A stretch of DNA of 64,000 nucleotides from contig JAGXIW010000005.1 in NCBI GenBank assembly GCA_024635475.1, positions 100,938-164,937 of the forward strand, given 5' to 3'. The notes under the pieces are model-generated. The model made no database searches, was not told the DNA's origin, and worked only from the letters and a program-made list of their open reading frames with translations. Made by a program: the position numbers and the translations under genes. This document shows, one piece after another, positions 31,568-43,809 of this stretch. The DNA is from a bacterium (GTDB lineage: Bacteria > Patescibacteriota > Gracilibacteria > BD1-5 > UBA6164). Each line of letters begins with the position of its first letter. Positions within the stretch are counted from its first letter, which is position 1.

Positions 31568-32764
31568 TTACTTTTTATATTTTTTATAAAAATCTTTTCT
31601 AAACTCCTCAAAATTTCCTTCTATTATGGCAATTCTAGCTTTTTTTGTCAGATTTATTAAAAAATATAAATTATGATAAGAAAGTAGGTGCATTCATAAT
31701 ATCTCATTTTCTAAAATCAGATGTCTTAGGTATCATAAACTGTAAGTTGTACAAACTTTACAATCACAATTCTTATCAAGAGGTTCTTTATTTAATTTAT
31801 ATTGTTCATTTTTTATTTTTATATTTCAGCGACTTGAAAAAGCTAATCAATGTCTTCCAACTCTAGTTGGTAGTACACAATCAAACATATCAATTCATCT
31901 TGCAATTCACTCGATTAAGTCTTCAGGAGTTCAAACTCACATCAAATATATAGGTTTTTCTATATCTCATAGTGTGTCAGTTACTACATCAATTATTCTA
32001 TACATATTTTCTTTTGTTTCTCATACACTAAGTCATCAAATTGCAATTCAAGGTAAATCTAGGTTTTTTATAAAGTTTGTTGATTCTATTCTCAAGTCAT
32101 CATAAATTACTCATTGGATAATAGGGAATAATGCTTGAGGATATAAACCTTGTTCTAGTCTATGTAGATTATTTTTTTCCCATTGTTCTTTACTTCTTAT
32201 TGCCCACCTATGAGTTCTATCCATAGCTTTTTTTGCATATTCCTTATCGCTATCTCCAGGAGCACATTCATCAAAAGCCATAATAATATCAGCTCATAGA
32301 TTGTTTTGAATATCCATAACTTTTTCGGGAGTAAAAAAGTGTTTACTTCAATCAATAAAACTTCTGAAATGTACTCAATCTTCAGTGATTTTAACTAGAT
32401 TTTGAGGATTAGTAGTAGTACCTTTTTTATCTGGTACCGGTACTTTTAAAAGACTCTTCAAATTCCCCAATGAAAAAACCTGAAATCATCAACTATCAGT
32501 TAAAATAGGTTTATCATAATTTTGAAATTTATGAACTCATCAAAAAGCTTTTATTACCTCATCTCAAGGCCTTAAATAAAGATGATAAGTATTATTTAAT
32601 ATAATTTGAGCTCACATATTATCTAGATCTTCTCGTGTTATAGTTTTTACAGTTGCTTTTGTTCAAACTGGCATAAAAATAGGAGTTTCTATATTTCAGT
32701 GTGAGGTACTGAAAACTCCTGCTTTTGCTTTTCAATCTTTTGCAATTAAATTAAATTCAAACAT
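31568..32764 (-). CDS. tgt: tRNA-guanine transglycosylase
   Basis: This encodes 398 residues. Tgt swaps guanine 34 for the queuosine precursor preQ1 in GUN-anticodon tRNAs. The TPIFMPVGTKATVK entry, [23 protein letters not shown] (Asp nucleophile region), [45 protein letters not shown], and the zinc site CDCKVC...H are all present and in order. The N-terminus starts at ATG 32764, 3 nt after the stop of the HD-domain gene, so the two are one transcript. The C-terminal KKYKK end is normal. Confidence 0.95.
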
Positions 32765-32767
32765 AAA

Positions 32768-33391
32768 TTAGTAATTTGGTTTTATAACAAGTTTTCATTC
32801 TTCTTTCATCATACTTTTAAGTATTTTTTCATTTTCTTTCTTTTTTTTACCTCTTTCATTTTTTTGAGTTTTTGTAAAATATTTATGATTCCACAAGAAA
32901 TCTAAAGACGAGTGATGCCAATCTGGATCTTTTATCTTAATTTTTTTAATTGTTTCAAGTTCTCTTTTTAGTTTATCTCATTTTATAAAAAAATCATCTC
33001 TTCATAAATTGTCTAAATCAGAATCTTTTATAATTTTTTCTAATATATCTATGGGACTTTTGTAATTTGGATCAGTTGCTTCAATAATTTTTTCAATTTT
33101 ATCTATTTTTTCTTTTGGGTACAATATAGATTTTAAATAATTTTCTGCGATTTTTGCTCATATATATTCATTGTTTTCATACTGAATAGTAAATCAAGTA
33201 TCATGAAAAAGTCAAGCTAATGCTAATATTTCTATTTCCTCATCTCACAATCATTCTTTTTCTCATAGATAAATGGCTCTAGTCATTACATCTAATGCAT
33301 GTTCATATTGATGATAATAATAGTTTTCTAAAGGCATAAGTATAGAATTTACAAATTTCTTTGCTTCAGTTATAATTTTATTATCTTGCAT
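32768..33391 (-). CDS. HD-domain hydrolase
   Basis: This encodes 207 residues. The metal-binding pattern of HD phosphohydrolases is visible: YEHALDVMTRAIYL near residue 35, the HD doublet in LAGLFHDTGFTI near residue 64, and a later Asp in IIKDSDLDNLGRDDF. The C-terminal third is Lys-rich and lacks similarity to a known partner domain. Such enzymes remove phosphate from nucleotides or cyclic nucleotides; the substrate cannot be read from the sequence. It is translated just upstream of tgt and 49 nt downstream of the site-2 protease gene. Confidence 0.87.
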
Positions 33392-33440
33392 TTTTATTTA
33401 TTAATAAAGGTAAAAGTATAAATTTGAAAGTTGGTAATTA

Positions 33441-34760
33441 TTAATTAATTATTTTCACTACATCATTATATGTTACTATTATACTCAAAAAAATTAAAAT
33501 AACAAAAAAACTTAAGTGAATTAATCATTCTATATGTGGAGGGACTCATTTTTTTCATGTTATTTTCCTTATAATCTCATTTATAGTCATAAAAAGAAAC
33601 CTTCATCAATCTAGAGCTGGAATAGGAAGTAGGTTAAAAGCCCCTAGGTTTATACTAAGTATAGCAGAAAAAATTATTAATATTTTAAATAATCACAATT
33701 TCATTATATCATTTACTGCTCAAACAATAGCGACAGGTCATCATACATTTTCTAAAGCTTCTTTTCTATCTTGTTTTGTTTTTGGAATAACTAATTTTTG
33801 TACTAGTACTCAAAATGCTTTGTATGTCAAAAGAGCTTCATTATAGACTTCTTTTGAAGCAATTAAAAAAGATTTAGGTAAACTATATTTATATTCAAAA
33901 TTTTTATTATATTCTATATTTGGTGCTAGATATGATCATATTATTCAATCTTGTCATACTTTTATATTTATATTTTCTTTTTTTCATTTTCTATCGATTT
34001 CAAAAATCAATTCTTTTCAAATATTTTTTGAAACTATATCTTTGACTTCATTTGTATTTTTTAGTGAAATTCAATCAATTTTTAGAAGTAAATCTTCGTT
34101 TTTAATTCCACTTTTATCTGCTAATGATCAAGTTGATGGAAAAAGATATATTCAAGGATTGGTAATCACTAATCATTTTTCTATTGCTTGTTCCATTGTA
34201 GGAAACATCAATATATCCAGATTTGTAGCTATCTTATCATTGATTCCTACTGGTTTTACTCATACAGTAAATAAAATAGTAAGTATAATTATAGCAAATA
34301 GGAAATTCATAAATACTCATGCAAGTATGATTATACTTTGTTGCCAATAAGGTTTATTTACTAGATTGTCTTTATCTTGATTTTTATTTAATTCAATCAA
34401 TATATTTTTTCTATCACCTTCAGAAATTGGATTTCATAATTTATCATAAATTTCTATATCACTTTCAAGTATTTTTTTTAATTCTTCTTGTGGATAAGAT
34501 TTTTTGTCTTTGTCATAAATCAAAAAATAATTTAAGTTTTCTCATTTTAATCTTACAAATCCTCAGATAGGGAACCAGTTCAAGGTATATTCTGTTCACT
34601 CTCTGTCTTTCCATAATTTTTTTGCTTTTGGAGGAATCCCAAGCCCAAATTCATAAATTTTTACTCAAAAAATACGAGCAGTCTTAAAATGCCCATATTC
34701 ATGAACTAGTACGATTACAGAAAACATTATTAGAGCAACGATTATTCAAAAGAACATCAT
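33441..34760 (-). CDS. rseP: RIP metalloprotease, site-2 protease (RseP-like)
   Basis: This encodes 439 residues. It is an M50 intramembrane zinc protease. The HEYGH site is at residues 20-24 in the first helix (IVLVHEYGH). FPIGGFVRLKGE follows, then a central PDZ domain (IYLFPSTGSLADKSGIKNED, LLLKIDGISLKN), and the third metal ligand motif NLLPIPALDGGR, whose GG is TGA TGA. The last TM segment is near the C-terminus. These enzymes clip anti-sigma factors or leftover signal peptides. An insert of about 60 residues between FPIGGF and the second TM segment is longer than usual. The two leading ATGs leave the start uncertain by one codon. Confidence 0.93.
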
Positions 34761-34851
34761 AAAGAATGGATTTAAAGATAAAAAGTATATTATATATTAT
34801 AAACAAACAATTTTTTATTCAAAAAGATTTTGAAAAGTCTTAAAAATAACA

Positions 34852-34879
34852 TTGACAATATAATTTAATTATGTAATAT
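34852..34879 (+). promoter_or_regulatory. Promoter
   Basis: TTGACA (34852-34857), a 16-nt spacer and TAATAT (34874-34879), upstream of the gene at 34906 and divergent from rseP. Confidence 0.6.
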
Positions 34880-34905
34880 ACAATATATATATTTAATATA
34901 CCAAT

Positions 34906-35598
34906 ATGATTTTTGATTTTCTAAAGGGAAGTAAAAGTATAAATTTAGAGAGAGTTTGTGAGAAATCAAGAACTCCTACAGAAATTAAAAAAGTTTTTGA
35001 TAGGACTTATAGAGAGGTGTATTTAATCACTCATCCTTTTTATAGTAGTCATTATCGTTTTTTACCTGAAAATGAGTTAGAACAATCTTTTGATTCTTTA
35101 TCAAAAAGTGTAAAAAAAGCTTCAAAAAGAGATAAAATTCTTGCGATCTTGACACTTGAGAATGATTCAAAATGTATGTTAGATGAGAATACATATAAAT
35201 ATCTTTGTAAGATTCAAAAAGTTATGGAAAAAAACTTTAAATCAAGTTTATATACAAGAATACAAACTGGTTGATTTTATGAAGAAAAGTGGCATAAATT
35301 ACCAATACAATTTGACTTACCATTAGAATCTGTACAAATTACAGCAAGATGAGTTTATTGAGAAAGATGTGTACTATCGACATTAGAATGATTTTCAGAT
35401 GTACATAATATTCCTGAAAATAATTGTTTTTTAGATATTGATGAATCAGTAATAGCAAAAAGAAAAAAAGATTATAAATATGATACTGATTTAATTTTAT
35501 GTCCTGAGTGAGAAACTTGATTAATTAGTTTAGATGAAATATTTAGAAGAAAAAAAGAATGGCAGGATAATTATCTATTAAATAAAGATAGTATTTAA
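34906..35598 (+). CDS. Hypothetical protein
   Basis: This encodes 230 residues and is soluble. No family is recognised. The N-terminal half is helical and basic (RTPTEIKKVFDRTYREVYLI, SLSKSVKKASKRDKILAILT). The C-terminal half has short beta-like segments (VQITARGVYGERCVLSTLEG) and an acidic stretch ending LICPEGETGLISLDEIF-like (LILCPEGETGLISLDEIFRR). Its stop overlaps the stop of the convergent radA by 4 nt. It has its own promoter. Confidence 0.75.
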
Positions 35599-36905
35599 AT
35601 TTTCTCTACAAACTCACTTATATTCTTCACTTTCACAATTTCAATATTAAATATTCATTTTAATTCACTATCTGGTATATAGATTTTTTTAAATCCAAGT
35701 TTTTCAGCTTCTTTGATTCTTTTTTCTAAGTGAAGTACATTTTTTATACTTCAAGTAAGGGAAATCTCTCAGATAAATATACTATCTCTAGGGATTGCTT
35801 TATTTTGTTTACTAGAGATTATAGCTCCGGCAAGGCTTAGATCTATACTAGGTTCTTCTATTTTTAATCATCTGGCAATATTTAGGTATACATCTGATGA
35901 ATCAAGTTTAACTTTTGTATATTTACTTATAATTGCTATAAGCATATCAAGCTTTGAATTATTTAATCATCTCACACTTCTTTTCGGGTAACCAAATTTC
36001 GTAAAATTTGTAAGAGCTTCACATTCAATCAAAATGGGTCTTGATCACTCCATTGTTATGCTTAAACTTGATCCAATTATAGGAGTTTTTTCTTTGTTAT
36101 CTATAAGTTCAAGTCAAGGGTTTTTTAAATCTTTTAATCATTCTTCTCACATTTTAAATATTGCAATTTCGCTACTACTTCAAAACCTGTTTTTTATACA
36201 TCTAAGTATTCTTATATCTTCAAATCTTTCTCATTCAAAAAATAATACTGTATCAACTAAGTGTTCAAGTATCTTTGGTCAGGCCAAGTTTCAATCTTTT
36301 GTAACATGCCCAATTATAACCGTTGCGATGTTATTTTTCTTTGCAAAGCTTTGAAGTTTTTCTGAGATATATTTTACTTGATTTATGCTACCGGAACTTC
36401 AAGTAACTTCATCACTATTTAGTACACTTATCGAATCAATTATGAGTAATTCAGGTAGGTTTCACTTGATTGTTTCTAGTATATTTTCTAAATTATTTTC
36501 ACAAAGAATTGATAGATTTTCTCACTTAATACCAAGCCTATTTGCTCTTGAAGTTAATTGTCAAATAGTTTCTTCTCCAGATACATAAATAATCTGTTTA
36601 TCGACAAATGATGCTAATTGTAAACTAAGAGTTGATTTTCAAACTCATGGTTCACCCGACAAAAGTATCAGAGATCAAGGGACTATTCATCACCCCAAGA
36701 CATTATTTAACTCTTCTGATTTTGTGATAATCCTTTTTTCATTATCTTTTAAATTACCTATTTTATCCAATTTCATTTTTTCTGCTTTATTTTTTCATTT
36801 TGTTTTTGCTTCCTTAAATTCTACTACAGTATTCCATTCTTTACAAAAATTACATTGTCATTGCCGTTTTATAAATTCATTACCACAGTTGTTGCAAATG
36901 TACAT
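35595..36905 (-). CDS. radA: DNA repair protein RadA/Sms
   Basis: This encodes 436 residues. RadA is a RecA-like ATPase that drives branch migration in recombination. The N-terminal zinc finger has CNNC (C4/C7) and CNFC (C18/C21). The RecA core follows: Walker A GEPGVGKSTLSLQ, IYVSGEET, Walker B LLIIDSI, and the RadA-specific KNRFGSSSEIAIF. The C-terminal Lon-protease-like domain includes EALTNFTKFGYPKRSVRGLN and GLKIEEPSIDLSLAGAIIS. Start ATG 36905 puts the zinc finger at the very N-terminus, as in the family. Confidence 0.95.
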
Positions 36906-37033
36906 AATCTAATAATTAGTATATAAGTTGTACATAGTATATTGAAAAAATTATAAAATCAAAGTTTTAAATAATATTTGAGTTTTTATTATTGCTATGC
37001 CATTTTAATATAATAAATGATGGTAAAAATAAT

Positions 37034-37061
37034 TTGACATAATACAAATTATACATATAAA
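37034..37061 (+). promoter_or_regulatory. Promoter
   Basis: TTGACA (37034-37039), a 16-nt spacer and TATAAA (37056-37061), 36 nt before the ATG at 37097. Confidence 0.6.
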
Positions 37062-37096
37062 TATACAGCTTTTAATACATAATTTATATCAAATAC

Positions 37097-37849
37097 ATGA
37101 ATTCTATAAATAATAATCAAAATTGCCTAGAAATAGATGAAGAAATAGAAAAAATGGATTTAACTGAAATAAAATGAATTGTTTGATGAATAACTACTTA
37201 TAAAGATGCATTTATAGAAAAAAATAAATTACATAACAGTAAAAGAACTTATGTGAAATTATTAGATAGGCTAACTAAGATAAAAACAAAAATAAATAAT
37301 CAAGATCCTGTAAAATATCTCATTTATTTATACTATATAAAGAAATATTCAGTAGAAGATATAGCTAATCATTTATCAAAAAATTTCAAAATTAACTGGC
37401 CCAAAAGATCATTATGAGCTGAAATGAGAGATTTTTTTAGGTGGAAAAAAAGAAATATTAAAGAGCATTCAGGTACAAAAGTAAGAAGAGAAAAAATTTC
37501 AAAATCTCAAGATTATAAAAAAGAAGAAACAAATAGAAAGGTTTATTTGATATTGGATTTATTGGGTAATGATAATAATAAAGAATTAAATGAAACAGAA
37601 AAAGAAGAATTTAACCAATTAACAAATCAAAAAGATAAAACAGAATATTTATTAACAAAATTTTGATTTATTGGTAATTGAAGTTTCAATGAATGTATAT
37701 TAGAAATTGTTGATTGTTTCTGATCACTTGCTACTTCAAAAGCTGTTGAAATTATATTGGATTATATATCAGAAAATTTTTGATTGCTTCCAGTTAAATT
37801 TTGAAAACCTAGAATTACAGATATAAAAAAAAGTTCTAAAAAAGATTAA
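37097..37849 (+). CDS. Hypothetical protein with possible helix-turn-helix
   Basis: This encodes 250 residues and is soluble. The segment YLYYIKKYSVEDIANHLSKN, followed by KINWPKRSLGAEMRDFFRWK at about residues 75-115, has the spacing of a helix-turn-helix (YSxEDIAxHL, then a recognition helix and a basic stretch RWKKRNIKEH). No other domain is recognised. The C-terminal part is mixed alpha/beta. It is followed after 17 nt by another hypothetical gene, so they form a two-gene unit under the promoter at 37034. DNA binding is inference. Confidence 0.75.
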
Positions 37850-37866
37850 AATTTATAAAATCAAAA

Positions 37867-38988
37867 ATGATAAGTTATAATAAAGCAGTAGAAAAAATAG
37901 ATAAGATGTTGAGAGCTACTATTGATTGAAAAGTTCATATTCAGTCTTCTATAAGAGAAATTGATGATAAAAAAAATGTATTAGATACTATCGATGAAAT
38001 AAAATTGAGAGTTTTATGAGTTGTAGAAATAAATTCCACAGAAAAAGAATTAAAATTTTTGATATGAGAGTATTTTAAAAACCAAAAAAATAAAAGAGAA
38101 TTGAGAAAAGTCTGAATAAAAATTATTAGACTGATATATAGAATTAAATCTTGTTATAATAAATCAACTTGAGAATTGAAAAGAGTTAATTTATCAGATG
38201 ATGTAAAATGTTTGGTTAAAACATACTATACCACTGAAGAGAATTGAAATTTAATTGAATCTCTTCTTTTAGAAAGATTGCTTATAGATTCTAGTAATGA
38301 TGAACAAACTGAAATAATAATAACACCTGATTTACTTGACCATAAAAAAATAGATTTTATTTTAAGAATACTTTGAGAAGAAAAAGATTTAAAAATATGA
38401 ACTCAAGTAACATTTACAAACGGATGACATAAACTAAGAAAACTTATAGAAATTGAAAATCTTGCCTGTGAAATAGATAGGCCTGATATAGATAATCCTT
38501 ATGAACAGGAGCATTATAAAAAAATAAAATTTGATAAATTAAGATCGTTGTTTCGTCCTGATATAACTGCATTTATATCAATTAATACAAAGTTTTGAAA
38601 TAATTTGGGATGACATGATAAGCAGAGATTGAAGAATAAATTTAATAATAATTTAAAAAAAGATAATGTATGATATTTACAAGATTCTTTAAAAGATTAT
38701 GAAAAAGAATTACTTAGAGATGTTTCTCTTTGATATATAATTGCAGCAAAAGAAATAGAAAATTTTATCAAAAATTGAAGTTTTAAAAAAGAATTAGATA
38801 TTCCAAAATCACAATATAAAATTAAATTTGGTAATTATTATAAAAATAATTCTAGTATAAATGTGAGAATACAATACGAGTGATTTATTCTAGGTGATAT
38901 TACTTTTTTTATAACAAAAAAAGCTTTAGAAAAAAATAAAAATACTATTATTTTGATGAAAAAAAAAGTATTAAAAGAAAAGAAATAA
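37867..38988 (+). CDS. Hypothetical protein
   Basis: This encodes 373 residues. No family is recognised. It is Lys/Ile/Asn-rich, helical and without signal peptide or TM segments. The central part (TEIIITPDLLDHKKIDFILRI) may be an alpha/beta unit, and the C-terminal stretch (YKIKFGNYYKNNSSINVRIQ then YEGFILGDITFFITKKALEK) looks beta-rich. It is the second gene of the 37097 unit. The 239 nt after it contain no gene apart from the tRNA promoter region. Confidence 0.72.
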
Positions 38989-39227
38989 AATTATTATGAA
39001 AAAAATTACACTAAATAAGCAATAAATAATAATATGCGAAAAAATAAATATTTTTTATGATTTTAAATAAGTTAAAATTTTTTTAGATGTCAGTAATTGT
39101 ATAGATACATTATATATTGAAAAAGATAAAAATAGAGTTAAGTGACCAAAAATAAAGATTTTTGAAATTTTAAACTTGCAAAATTTAACTTTTAAATATA
39201 ATAATCAAGCTAAAAAGATTAGCATAT

Positions 39228-39314
39228 GCCTCGGTGGTGGAATTGGTAGACACGCGGGACTCAAAATCCCGTTCTAGCAATAGAGTGCGAGTTCGATTCT
39301 CGCCCGGGGCACCA
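39228..39314 (+). tRNA. tRNA-Leu(CAA)
   Basis: An 87-nt class II tRNA with CCA encoded. Acceptor GCCTCGG pairs with CCGGGGC (one G-T pair). The D arm has GGTGGAATTGGTAGAC, the anticodon stem is CGGGA/TCCCG with loop CTCAAAA (anticodon CAA), a short variable arm follows, and the T arm is GCGAGTTCGATTCTCGC. It reads UUG leucine codons. Confidence 0.96.
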
Positions 39315-39335
39315 AATAATAAATAATTTTAGTAT

Positions 39336-39614
39336 ATGAATATTCAAGATTTACTAAAACAATCTCGTGAAATTTGGGGAAATGAAAAATTGTATTTATC
39401 AGGGATAATTGTTAGAATGTGAAAAGTATTTTGAGATTTATGTAGATGGGAAAGAGATGCTATCAAGGATAGAGAAGTACATACAGATGATGATTTAAAA
39501 AAAGAACTGGGTAATATTATATTTTCAACAATTAGATGGTGTGATGATTTAGGATATAATCCTGAAGAGTGTATAGATATATCAATACAAGCTCAGAAAA
39601 GATTTAAAAAATAA
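39336..39614 (+). CDS. MazG-like nucleotide pyrophosphohydrolase
   Basis: This encodes 92 residues. The pattern LCRWERDAI, then DDLKKELGNIIFSTIRWCDD matches small MazG-type all-alpha NTP pyrophosphatases (ExxE and ExxD metal sites; KKELGN and RWCDDLGYNPEE are typical). Such enzymes clear non-standard dNTPs to monophosphates. It follows tRNA-Leu by 21 nt and overlaps the palindrome at 39613. Downstream, folA and thyA lie convergent, so three nucleotide-metabolism genes cluster here. Confidence 0.82.
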
Positions 39615-39638
39615 AAGCTCAAATTAATTTGAGCTTTT
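39613..39638. terminator. Palindromic terminator overlapping the ends of two convergent genes
   Basis: A perfect 26-bp palindrome (AAAAGCTCAAATT and its complement) followed by a T-rich run on the plus side. It begins in the stop codon of the MazG-like gene and includes the last codons and stop of folA (ending at 39624). Confidence 0.8.
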
Positions 39639-40178
39639 ATTTTTGCTATAAACCATAAATCTATATCTTAAATTATTTTCCTCATGAATAGTTCATTTAG
39701 ATTCTACTTCAAAATCATCTAAATTTAAATCTACAAAAGTATCACAATCAAAATCTCAATCAATTTCAGTTAGATATATCTTATCAAGATTTGTATGTTT
39801 TAGAGCTTCATTATATAACCTAGCTCATCAAATTATAAATATATTTTCTACATTATCTTTTTTTTCTAATTCTTCAAGTGCATGATCTAGTGAACTATAA
39901 TACAATACAAAATCATCGATTTTTGAGTTTGAACTTTCTTGTTTTAAAGTTGAACTTATTATGCAATTGATTCTATCAGGAAGAGGTTTATATTTAGTAG
40001 GGATTGACTCCCAAGTTTTTCTTCACATAATTACAGCATTAACTTTGCCCAGATCTTCAGTTTTTGTTGTTATTTCTTTAAAATATTTCATATCAGCATT
40101 TATTTTCCATGCTAAATCATTATTTTTTCAAATTCAGTTTTTGTTATCAACAGCAAGAATTATAGAGAATTTTTTCAT
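39624..40178 (-). CDS. folA: Dihydrofolate reductase
   Basis: This encodes 184 residues. FolA reduces dihydrofolate to tetrahydrofolate with NADPH. Motifs are ILAVDNKNGIGKNNDLAWKI (with W and the acidic position of the substrate site), VIMGRKTWESIP, LPDRINCIIS, FIIGGARLYNEAL and YLTEIDGDFDCDTFV. The C-terminal few residues (KNKSSN) run through the shared terminator palindrome. It is downstream of thyA on the same strand, the classical thyA-folA pair. Confidence 0.95.
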
Positions 40179-40219
40179 AATTTTAAAGTTAGGAAATAAA
40201 ATGTAGAGCTTTAATCTAT

Positions 40220-41125
<906 letters not shown>

Positions 41126-41254
41126 AAAAATAAATTAAATCAATAAAAATATAAAATCATAATAGTTATTTTTTAGAAAAAGTAAAAATAACTTGAAATT
41201 TTTAGTATAAAAATATACTTGGTTTAAGCTTTATTATTTATTTAAATATATTTT

Positions 41255-42163
41255 ATGGAAAATATAGCACAAGATTTTATAAATCTACTTACTATTCCTT
41301 GATTATTAGCTTTGATCAATATCATGATTATAGATATAGTTATGAGTTGAGATAATGCTATAGTAATAGGTATGGCAACAAGAAATCTGACTTGAAAACT
41401 TAGGAAAAAAGCTATATTTGTAGGTATAGCTTTGGCTACAGTTATGAGAATATGATTTGCTTTTTTTGCTACATATCTCTTGTGAGTAACTTGACTTAGA
41501 TTTGCTTGATGAATATTACTATTATATGTTGTTTGGAAATTTTATAAAGAACTTAGAAATTGAGGACATCATGAAGATGGGATTAATACAGTAAAAGAAG
41601 TTTGATTTATGGCTGCAATTTATACAATTATTATTGCCGATGTTTCTATGAGTTTAGATAATGTATTAGCTGTAGCTTGAGCTTCTCATGGTAATATAGT
41701 TACTCTCTGAATTTGACTTGTGTTTTCTATTATTTTAATGGCTTTTGCATCAAATTATATAGCAAAAAAATTAAATGACTATCCAATTATTCAATGGATT
41801 TGATTACTTGTAATATTTTTTGTTGCAATAGAGATGCTTATAAAATGAACTCCAGATATAGAAAAGACAATTCATATCAATAATTTATTCCCATTTTTTA
41901 TTTTTATAACTTCTTTAGTTTTTGTATTTTTACATCAAAAATATGTGAAAGCAATTGAAGAAGTAAATCTTAGAAAATTTATAGAAAATAATTATTTAAA
42001 AATAATAGTTAGTTTCTTATTAGTTATATTTCTTTTTGTTAATCTATGAGAAACAATCAGTTCTTATATAAATCATCACGAAGTGATTTCATATTCTATA
42101 AACTTGATTTTGTTATTTATATTTTTAGAAATTATTAGTATATTAAAAGTTATAAAAAAATAA
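41255..42163 (+). CDS. TerC/YjbE family integral membrane protein
   Basis: This encodes 302 residues with about seven to nine TM helices. The TerC signature is present twice: IMIIDIVMSGDNAIVIGMAT near the N-terminus and TIIIADVSMSLDNVLAVAGA in the middle, each with the Asp/Asn pair placed within the membrane. This family exports metal ions (manganese) or supports metal loading of exported enzymes. The C-terminal three helices are less conserved. It lies between thyA (divergent) and a palindromic promoter. Confidence 0.9.
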
Positions 42164-42164
42164 T

Positions 42165-42212
42165 TTGACAAATATAATATATATTCGTAATATGTTTACG
42201 AATATATATTAT
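42165..42212 (+). promoter_or_regulatory. Promoter with 17-bp inverted repeat over the -10 box
   Basis: TTGACA (42165-42170), a 17-nt spacer and TAATAT (42188-42193). A perfect inverted repeat ATAATATATATTCGTAA (42174-42190) and its complement (42196-42212) surround a 5-nt loop and overlap the -10 box. It may be an operator for a dimeric repressor, or alternatively a terminator hairpin for the TerC gene. Confidence 0.5.
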
Positions 42213-42234
42213 TTATTTTTTAACTTTCATTATT

Positions 42235-42480
42235 ATGTGAAATGTGGATAGATTAAGTACATCAGATGATTACTTTGTAGTTACTGCTGTGTGAACAGAA
42301 TTGCCGGAAGAATGACAAAAAAAAGTATTTGGTATTAAATGAAACCCTAATATTTTATTAGATTTAGCTAAAGATAAACTTGATAAAGAACCTATGTCAA
42401 AAAAATGTTGATATGTTGTTTCTGAAATTAAAAAAAGTACTTGAGAAATTATTTATTTAAAACCTAATTGAAATAAATAA
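42235..42480 (+). CDS. Small hypothetical protein (81 aa)
   Basis: This encodes 81 residues with no signal or TM segment. It reads MGNVDRLSTSDDYFVVTAVG, then EEGQKKVFGIKGNPNILLDL and KKCGYVVSEIKKSTGEIIYL. It looks like a small beta-rich domain and ends in KPNGNK. Nine glycines are TGA codons, so the gene cannot be seen with the standard code. It has its own palindromic promoter and a strong terminator 4 nt after the stop, so it is a single-gene transcript. No family known. Confidence 0.7.
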
Positions 42481-42484
42481 TAAT

Positions 42485-42542
42485 AAATTAATACAAAAAA
42501 AAGAATTATATTTTCATATAATTCTTTTTTTTGTATTAATTT
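42485..42542. terminator. Bidirectional terminator with a perfect 26-bp stem
   Basis: Bases 42485-42510 pair perfectly with 42517-42542 around a 6-nt loop (TTTTCA). The stem carries runs of eight A and eight T. It separates the 81-aa gene from the convergent LysM-CHAP gene. Confidence 0.85.
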
Positions 42543-42548
42543 TATCTG

Positions 42549-43679
42549 CTAATCCGCATATATATATCATTTTATAGAACTATCAGTTTTATATACCTTT
42601 CTTACTGTTACTTCGTTTAGTGCACGGTAGTTCATATCTTTTACTATTATATGATCAGCTCAAACTGAGGTTACTATACCTACATGTCAGTAAGCAGGGT
42701 TGTATCATTTTCAATTAAATACAACTATTGATCAATTCGTTGGATTATATCAAGTATCGACTCAATTTGACTTAGCATTTCTAAACCAATCTTTTGCATT
42801 TCATCACCATGTTACATTTTTGTATTGAGCAACAAACCGAGTACAATTTCACCGATAAAATGTTCTTTTAGCTGTTCTTTTAACTAGACTATAATCTCAA
42901 GTATCTGTACTTGCAATGTCTTCAGCTTTATAATTTTTTAAGTTATATCAAGTTTTTGAGTAAGTAGTTTTTTTTGTATTTTTTGCAAGAAGTTTATTTG
43001 ATTCCTTTATAATAGGAACTTCAACTTTTTTAATTCATCATGGGATAATTATTTCATCTCATATTTTTATAGGATCTTCACTAGTCAAAAGATTTTGTTT
43101 CAATATTTTTCAATCATTTACATCATATTTTGCAGCTATAGATGATATAGTATCTCATTTTTTAACTGTATGTATAAGTCAAGAAACAGGTGGTATTTTA
43201 ATTTTATCTCAAGGATGAATTATTGTTTTTTCTGTATAGCTATTAGCCCAATATATAGAATTTCTTGAGATTCCAAAATTGGAAGCAATAGATGCAACAG
43301 AATCACCATATTTTACTTCATAACTCACAATTTCATTTGTTCATTTTAGATCTCTACTTCAATCTGATATAGTACTAACAGATAAGAAATTTCAATCATC
43401 AGATTCAAACATGGCATTATTATTTCATCAATCTATTCATTGATAAGATTCTAGAATAGAAGATTGATCTATATCTCATCTATAGAAATCTATCACACTA
43501 TTATCATAAACCAGGCTTGCTAAAGCTGGATAAAAAGGAAATATAACAACAATTATAAATAAAACTATTTTATATGAAAGACTATATTTATTTTTTGAAA
43601 TATGTGATTTTAAGAGATTATCTTTTAATATTCTACTATGCCTTTCTATTTTTGCTTTTAAATTAATCTTTGATACCAA
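42549..43679 (-). CDS. LysM-CHAP peptidoglycan hydrolase
   Basis: This encodes 376 residues. A basic N-terminus precedes one TM/signal segment (IVLFIIVVIFPFYPALAS). Two LysM domains follow (YEVKYGDSVASIASNFGISR and HTVKKGDTISSIAAKYDVND), each binding glycan. A C-terminal CHAP domain has the catalytic Cys in FYRGNCTRFVAQY and His in NPAYGHVGIVTSVG, with the late acidic/Asn region VKDMNY. CHAP enzymes are amidases or endopeptidases that cut peptidoglycan stems or bridges. Likely roles are cell separation or, in an episymbiont, attack on a host wall (inference). It is 130 nt downstream of rplU. Confidence 0.92.
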
Positions 43680-43809
43680 GGGTAAATTTTAGTAAATAAA
43701 AATTATAAAAAATATTCTTATAGAATAAATTATTTTAAACTATATAACATCTATTACAATTACTTATGTCACATTTATATTTTATCACTTTGTAAATATA
43801 ATTCAAATT

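Noticed and set aside
38989..39227. Short coding stretch leading into tRNA-Leu
   Set aside because: No start codon with a sensible ribosome binding site, stops are frequent, and the frame runs into the tRNA; it is probably leader and promoter DNA.
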